Positions 13,247 through 16,879 of a stretch of 16,879 bases of DNA are shown one piece after another. The notes below the pieces were generated by a model. It made no database searches. It was not told the origin of the DNA and was given only the letters and a program-made list of their open reading frames with translations. How positions within the stretch are numbered: the first letter of the stretch is position 1; each line of letters starts with the position of its first letter. The DNA is from Megamonas sp. UBA1799 (GTDB lineage Bacteria; Bacillota; Negativicutes; Selenomonadales; Selenomonadaceae), in NCBI GenBank assembly GCA_002319815.1, contig DCFR01000014.1:580-17458 (forward strand), written 5' to 3'. Made by a program: the position numbers and the translations under genes.

Positions 13247-15181
13247 TTACCGCGCCGCTGCTTCCGCCGCCTTGCGGCGACGCTGTACAACAACTACGGC
13301 TGCAAGGACAATCAGCCCGATAATATCCGTCAACATACCCGGATCAATCATCAGCAATCCGCCGATGAACAGTACAATACGTTCCAACTTGGTCGTCTTA
13401 ACGATCAAGCAGCCGATCAGCGCCGAGCTCAGCCCGATCATGCCGATCACCGCCGTGACTAAAGCCTGCAGCAGCCCCAGCGGCGTCGCATTAATCATGA
13501 GCAGCATCGGCGACATTACGAATACATAGGGAATAATAAAAGCGGCAATTGCCAGTTTAGAAGCATTCACACCCGTTTTCAAGGCATTGCCGCCGCTGAT
13601 AGCCGAGCCAGCATACGCCGCCAAAGCCACCGGCGGCGTAACATCCGCCACAATGCCAAAATAGAAGACAAACATATGCGCCGCCAACACCGGCACCCCC
13701 ATCTGTACCAGTGCCGGCGCAGCGATTGTGGATGTAATGACATAATTTGCCGTTGTTGGCACTCCCATGCCCAGAATCAACGATGTAATCATTGTAAAGA
13801 ACATCGTCGGCAGCAGCATCCCCCCGGCAAGATCGAGCAGTGCCGAAGCCAGCTTCAAACCGACTCCCGTCTTCGTTACCACTCCAATAATAATACCGGC
13901 CGCCGCACAGGCAACGAGCACGCCCAGCACATTGCGGGCGCCGGCCTCCAGCCCGCGTACAATCTCAATTGGCTTCATCCGGGTTGATTTCCGCAAAAAT
14001 GACGCCGCAATGGAAAGCACAATGGCAAAAAGCGCCGCCCGCATCGGCGTATACCCGGACACCAGCAAATAAACAATCACGACCAACGGAATCGCCAGAT
14101 GTCCCCGCTCCCGAAAAATGTCCCAAGCCTTTGGCAGCTCACTGCGGGGAATTCCCTTGAGATGATTGCGCTTCGCTTCAAAATGTACGCCAAGCCATAC
14201 GCCGGAAAAATATAAAATCGCCGGCACGACCGCCGCCTTCACAATTTCAACATACGGTACGCCTACAAACTCCGCCATTAAAAACGCGGCGGCACCCATG
14301 ACCGGCGGCATGAGCTGCCCGCCCGTCGAAGCCGCAGCCTCAACCGCCCCGGCAAAATTCTTATGATACCCCAGTTTCTTCATCATAGGAATGGTAAAAC
14401 TGCCGGTTCCCACTACATTGGCCACCGAGCTGCCCGATACCGTGCCCATCAGCGCGCTGGAAAGCACTGCTACCTTGGCCGGTCCGCCGCTGGCCCAGCC
14501 GGCAACCGAATTCGCCAGATCAATAAAGAATTTGCCCAGTCCCGTGGATTCGAGATAAGCGCCAAATAAAATAAACAAAAAAATGAAAGTGGAAGAAACA
14601 CCCAAAGGTATGCCGAAAATCCCTTCCGTCGTAAAATAAAGATGGCTGATAAGCTGCTGCACCGTCAAGCCGCGATGCGCGAGCACGCCCGGCATATACG
14701 GTCCGGCAAAGGCATAAACCAGAAAACCCAGCACGACGAAAACCATCGGCAGCCCTACGACCCGCCGCGTGGCTTCAATGACCAGCAGCACGCCGACCAA
14801 TCCGACGACAAGATCCGTCGATGTCACGGTGCCTGCCCGCAGAACCAGGTGATTGTACTCGAGCAGGATATAGGCCGGAGTTGCTGCCCCCAGAACAGCC
14901 AGCAACAGATCCAGCGGATGCAGTTTTGTCCGCGACCAGGATTTGCATGTCGGGTACAGCAGATATACCAGGGTCAAACCAAATCCCAAATGGACAGCCC
15001 GCTGCAGCTGTGCATCGAGCACTCCGAATATAGCTGTATAAAGCTGAAAAATTGAAAATGTAATCGCTAACGCCGATATAACCCTGGCCATAAAACCCGT
15101 ATATTCCATTACATCGGATTCCTTATCATACTTCTTGAGCACGTCGGTTGCCAGCTTTACTTCTTCCTTGTTATTGTCCAT
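13247..15181 (-). CDS. Fused (DctQM-type) TRAP transporter permease of the TAXI class
   Basis: A 644-residue polytopic membrane protein. It combines the small four-helix and large twelve-helix TRAP subunits in one chain, as is usual for TAXI systems. The N-terminal part has RAVHLGFGLTLVYLLYP (61-77). The core from about 193 to 300 carries the family signature GVSSTFIFLFILFGAYLEST, ALMGTVSGSSVANVVGTGSF and AAASTGGQLMPPVMG. A second repeat has LILGMGVPTTANYV near residue 480. It imports organic acids using an ion gradient, receiving substrate from the periplasmic or lipoprotein receptor. The ATG at 15181 was chosen because AAGG lies 9 nt before it. An ATG two codons earlier (15187) is the alternative. 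The start overlaps the DUF1850 stop by 11 nt. Confidence 0.93.
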   Translation of the reverse strand: MDNNKEEVKLATDVLKKYDKESDVMEYTGFMARVISALAITFSIFQLYTAIFGVLDAQLQRAVHLGFGLTLVYLLYPTCKSWSRTKLHPLDLLLAVLGAATPAYILLEYNHLVLRAGTVTSTDLVVGLVGVLLVIEATRRVVGLPMVFVVLGFLVYAFAGPYMPGVLAHRGLTVQQLISHLYFTTEGIFGIPLGVSSTFIFLFILFGAYLESTGLGKFFIDLANSVAGWASGGPAKVAVLSSALMGTVSGSSVANVVGTGSFTIPMMKKLGYHKNFAGAVEAAASTGGQLMPPVMGAAAFLMAEFVGVPYVEIVKAAVVPAILYFSGVWLGVHFEAKRNHLKGIPRSELPKAWDIFRERGHLAIPLVVIVYLLVSGYTPMRAALFAIVLSIAASFLRKSTRMKPIEIVRGLEAGARNVLGVLVACAAAGIIIGVVTKTGVGLKLASALLDLAGGMLLPTMFFTMITSLILGMGVPTTANYVITSTIAAPALVQMGVPVLAAHMFVFYFGIVADVTPPVALAAYAGSAISGGNALKTGVNASKLAIAAFIIPYVFVMSPMLLMINATPLGLLQALVTAVIGMIGLSSALIGCLIVKTTKLERIVLFIGGLLMIDPGMLTDIIGLIVLAAVVVVQRRRKAAEAAAR

Positions 15182-15671
15182 TTTCATCAACCTTTCCCAC
15201 CCATTGCTTATAATATGGCGCCATATACAAATCCACCCGGGTGCCCAGCGGCAGCTCTTCATAAAGCCGATGCGGCGTGCCGCCAGCCAAAACCGTAAGC
15301 TGCGTTCCCAGCCCCGGGCGAAGACTTAACCGGGAAAACTTTCGGTTCATATGATCCATAATAAAATAATTGCCCTCTTCACGAAACTGACCGTCACTGG
15401 CCAAAAAAGGCAGCCCCACGCCGAATGATTGATACTTCGTTGACTGCAGGACAAAACCATCCTGCCGGTCATTTACCGTCAGATTTTCCTCCACCGGCGT
15501 TTTTTGCACCGAGTGAATAAAATGAATGGAAAACGGCATGCCGGGCGGCGCCGGGATGACTGCCAGTAAACTTCGCCCTGCAGCAATATACAGGCAGGGC
15601 TGCATGAGCAGCCAGCAAAGCAGCACGGCCAGTCCCATTAAATAGAAACGAAACCATTTTGGATATTTCAT
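15171..15671 (-). CDS. DUF1850 protein, accessory of the TAXI-TRAP operon
   Basis: A 166-residue protein with one N-terminal membrane anchor or signal segment (about 10-32) and a soluble domain presumably outside the membrane. The conserved start of that domain is FSIHFIHSVQKTPVEENL (about 47-64), which matches the DUF1850 family as I know it. DUF1850 genes commonly sit between a TAXI receptor and a fused TRAP permease, and their function is unknown. No ribosome site is visible just before the ATG. Instead a GC hairpin ends 10 nt upstream, so its translation may depend on the mRNA structure or be low. It overlaps the permease gene start. Confidence 0.82.
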   Translation of the reverse strand: MKYPKWFRFYLMGLAVLLCWLLMQPCLYIAAGRSLLAVIPAPPGMPFSIHFIHSVQKTPVEENLTVNDRQDGFVLQSTKYQSFGVGLPFLASDGQFREEGNYFIMDHMNRKFSRLSLRPGLGTQLTVLAGGTPHRLYEELPLGTRVDLYMAPYYKQWVGKVDENGQ

Positions 15672-15680
15672 AAGATAAAA

Positions 15681-15702
15681 GCGGGCACTGAAAAGCGCCC
15701 GC
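15681..15702 (-). terminator. Intercistronic hairpin between the TAXI receptor and DUF1850 genes
   Basis: On the minus strand GCGGGC (15702-15697) pairs with GCCCGC (15686-15681) across 10 nt and is followed by TTTTAT. The short T run suggests partial termination or protection of the upstream mRNA from 3' decay. Either would give more receptor than permease, as is common in binding-protein transporter operons. Confidence 0.5.
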
Positions 15703-15728
15703 CCATCCTTTCCCGAAAGATACTGAGC

Positions 15729-16706
15729 TTACTCCTTAAAATACTTCTCGGCGCCAGCATTCAGCTTAATCGGCATCCCTTTCTGGGCGCCTTCCTTAGA
15801 AATCAGCTTACCCACTGCATGTGCATTCCGCAGCTTATCAAGATTGCTGAAAAGAGCCTTGGTAATCTCATAGCCCAGCGCATCATCCACCTTATCCGTC
15901 GCTACGAGCATAGCCATAACGGAAATTGCCGGCACATCGACATCAAATCCCGAATAAGTTCCGGCGGGAATCGTCGTCTTCGTATAGAATGGATACTTGG
16001 CAATCATCGCATCCGCCTTATCGACATCCACCGGCAACAGGCGCACCTTGTTCTGCGAGGCAATATCCTGCACGGCTGCCGTCGGATAGCCGGCGGTGAT
16101 AAAGGCCGCATCCACATTGTTATCCTTCAGCGCGCTGGCCGCTTCCCCAAAAGAAAGATACTGCACCTGAATATCATCATACTGGATTCCATAAGCAGCC
16201 AGGATCTGCCGCGCATTTGCTTCTACGCCACTGCCGGCAGCACCTACAGCAACCCGTTTTCCTTTCAAATCCGCAATGGACTGAATCCCCGATTTATCCA
16301 GCGTAATGATCTGACAAGTTTCCGGATAAAGTGTCGCAATGCCGCGCAGATTATCCACTTTTTTATCCTTAAACATCTCAATGCCGTTTGCCGCATAATA
16401 CGTTATATCGTTCTGGACAATCGCCAGATCGACGGAACCTTCCTTGAGCATATTGATATTGGCAACCGTTGCCCCGGTACTCTGCGCACTGGCGTTCATC
16501 CCCGGAATCGACTTATTCAGAATTTCGGCCATGGCGCCGCCTATCGGATAGTACGTGCCGGCCGTTCCGCCCGTCGCAATGTTCAGAAATTTTTTCTCTG
16601 CTTTTGCATCACCGCCGCTGCCACCGCCGCAGCCCGCAAAAAGCGACGCTGCAAACACCAGCACCAGCCCCATTGCTGCAACCTTACTGAATTTGCTCCA
16701 CTTCAT
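15729..16706 (-). CDS. TAXI-family TRAP transporter solute receptor, lipoprotein
   Basis: A 325-residue substrate receptor. Residues 1-25 form a signal peptide ending in the lipobox LFAGC with Cys26 as the lipid-modified residue, then a Gly/Ser linker. The mature part has the TAXI family opening (FLNIATGGTAGTYYPIGGAM, about 40-59) and SVDLAIVQND. LKGKRVAVGAAGSGVEANAR (about 147-166) lies in the second lobe. Length is typical. Known TAXI receptors bind compounds such as glutamate or 2-oxoglutarate; the ligand here is unknown. The ATG follows AGGAGG at 7 nt. It is the first gene of the operon and its promoter lies just upstream. Confidence 0.95.
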   Translation of the reverse strand: MKWSKFSKVAAMGLVLVFAASLFAGCGGGSGGDAKAEKKFLNIATGGTAGTYYPIGGAMAEILNKSIPGMNASAQSTGATVANINMLKEGSVDLAIVQNDITYYAANGIEMFKDKKVDNLRGIATLYPETCQIITLDKSGIQSIADLKGKRVAVGAAGSGVEANARQILAAYGIQYDDIQVQYLSFGEAASALKDNNVDAAFITAGYPTAAVQDIASQNKVRLLPVDVDKADAMIAKYPFYTKTTIPAGTYSGFDVDVPAISVMAMLVATDKVDDALGYEITKALFSNLDKLRNAHAVGKLISKEGAQKGMPIKLNAGAEKYFKE

Positions 16707-16762
16707 CCCTACTCCTCCTCATCGCCAGAAAATTTGCCAAAGTCTGACATATAATATATATC

Positions 16763-16771
16763 ATTATAGCA
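16763..16771 (-). promoter_or_regulatory. Extended -10 promoter of the TAXI-TRAP operon
   Basis: On the minus strand TGCTATAAT gives a perfect -10 with the TG extension, with the start near 16756 and a leader of about 50 nt. No consensus -35 is seen at 16-18 bp. An imperfect inverted repeat, GTATAC-GTT-GTATGC (16769-16783), overlaps the spacer and could be a repressor site. Confidence 0.5.
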
Positions 16772-16803
16772 TACAACGTATACAAAATTCTAGCATAGTA
16801 AAA

Positions 16804-16831
16804 AATATACATTATACGTATTATGTAAACC
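16804..16831. other. Near-palindrome resembling a Xer/dif recombination site, or an operator
   Basis: The 20-bp core TACATTATACGTATTATGTA (16808-16827) matches itself in 9 of 10 pairs. Read as a 28-bp Xer site, the right arm TTATGTAAACC equals the XerD arm of the Bacillus dif site at 10 of 11 positions as I remember it. The centre is six bases (TACGTA). The left arm fits XerC consensus poorly (4-5 of 11). The alternative is an activator site for the TAXI operon, centred about 61 bp upstream of the predicted start. Confidence 0.3.
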
Positions 16832-16879
16832 AGGCAAACCTTTATTGGCTAGTGGATTCTAACTCACAACCACCACTTC
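16832..16879. other. Window end, no gene recognised
   Basis: The last 48 bases hold no recognisable coding start, terminator or RNA gene. On the minus strand a short stretch, GAGTTAGAATCC, recalls a tRNA T-loop, but no stems form around it. Confidence 0.3.

Noticed and set aside
16838..16879. 3' end of a tRNA gene on the minus strand (GAGTTAGAATCC)
   Set aside because: The T-loop C56 position is A, the neighbouring bases do not pair into a T-stem, and no CCA or acceptor stem is visible.
1..16879. Insertion sequences, prophage, CRISPR arrays, toxin-antitoxin or defence genes
   Set aside because: No transposase, integrase, regular repeats or toxin-like small genes were found. All large genes are housekeeping, transport or regulatory types.

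Overview
The window (about 16.9 kb, no tools used) reads as an ordinary chromosomal stretch of an anaerobic Firmicute with a diderm-like lifestyle, most plausibly class Negativicutes (Sporomusa/Selenomonas-type). The grounds are Firmicute-style GGAGG ribosome binding sites, a Tat-exported fumarate reductase catalytic subunit (which needs a periplasm or extracytoplasmic face), TAXI-type TRAP transport and comEA/comEC. The taxonomic call is an inference. No mobile element, CRISPR array or RNA gene was found.

Region 1 (1-3545, minus strand): a three-gene operon mfrA-mfrB-mfrE, with mfrE cut by the window edge. It encodes an MfrABE-type (formerly 'SdhABE') quinol:fumarate reductase. MfrA carries a twin-arginine signal, MfrB has three Fe-S cluster motifs, and MfrE is an HdrB-like CCG-domain protein that replaces the usual haem/membrane anchor subunits. 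The genes are separated by 2 nt each. The promoter region holds a perfect inverted repeat with the LysR T-N11-A geometry, centred about 66 bp upstream of the predicted start point.

Region 2 (3546-6492): two LysR regulators in tandem on the minus strand, then a divergent AEC-family (auxin efflux carrier/malate permease type) transporter on the plus strand. LysR 1 sits just upstream of the mfr operon and LysR 2 is divergent from the transporter. The block may therefore form a C4-dicarboxylate uptake/export and fumarate respiration module; this is inference from gene order.

Region 3 (6500-13000, minus strand): a tightly packed six-gene run behind one good sigma-70-type promoter and a roughly 90-nt leader with inverted repeats. 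The genes are a PAS-GGDEF-EAL protein (degenerate GGDEF, intact EAL, so a likely c-di-GMP phosphodiesterase), queF (queuosine precursor reductase), a nitroreductase, cobO/btuR (corrinoid adenosyltransferase), comEA and comEC (DNA uptake). Gaps are 8, 18, 18 and 63 nt, and the last pair overlaps by 4 nt. comEC runs tail to tail into the AEC gene with 7 nt between.

Region 4 (13247-16879, minus strand): a TAXI-type TRAP operon. It comprises a lipoprotein substrate receptor, a DUF1850 membrane-anchored protein and a fused TRAP permease. There is an intercistronic GC hairpin after the receptor gene. Upstream lie a perfect extended -10 and a 20-bp near-palindrome that resembles a Xer/dif-type recombination site. 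Between this operon and region 3 is a 338-bp gap that holds the region 3 promoter, AT-rich DNA and a 34-codon open frame with protein-like composition.
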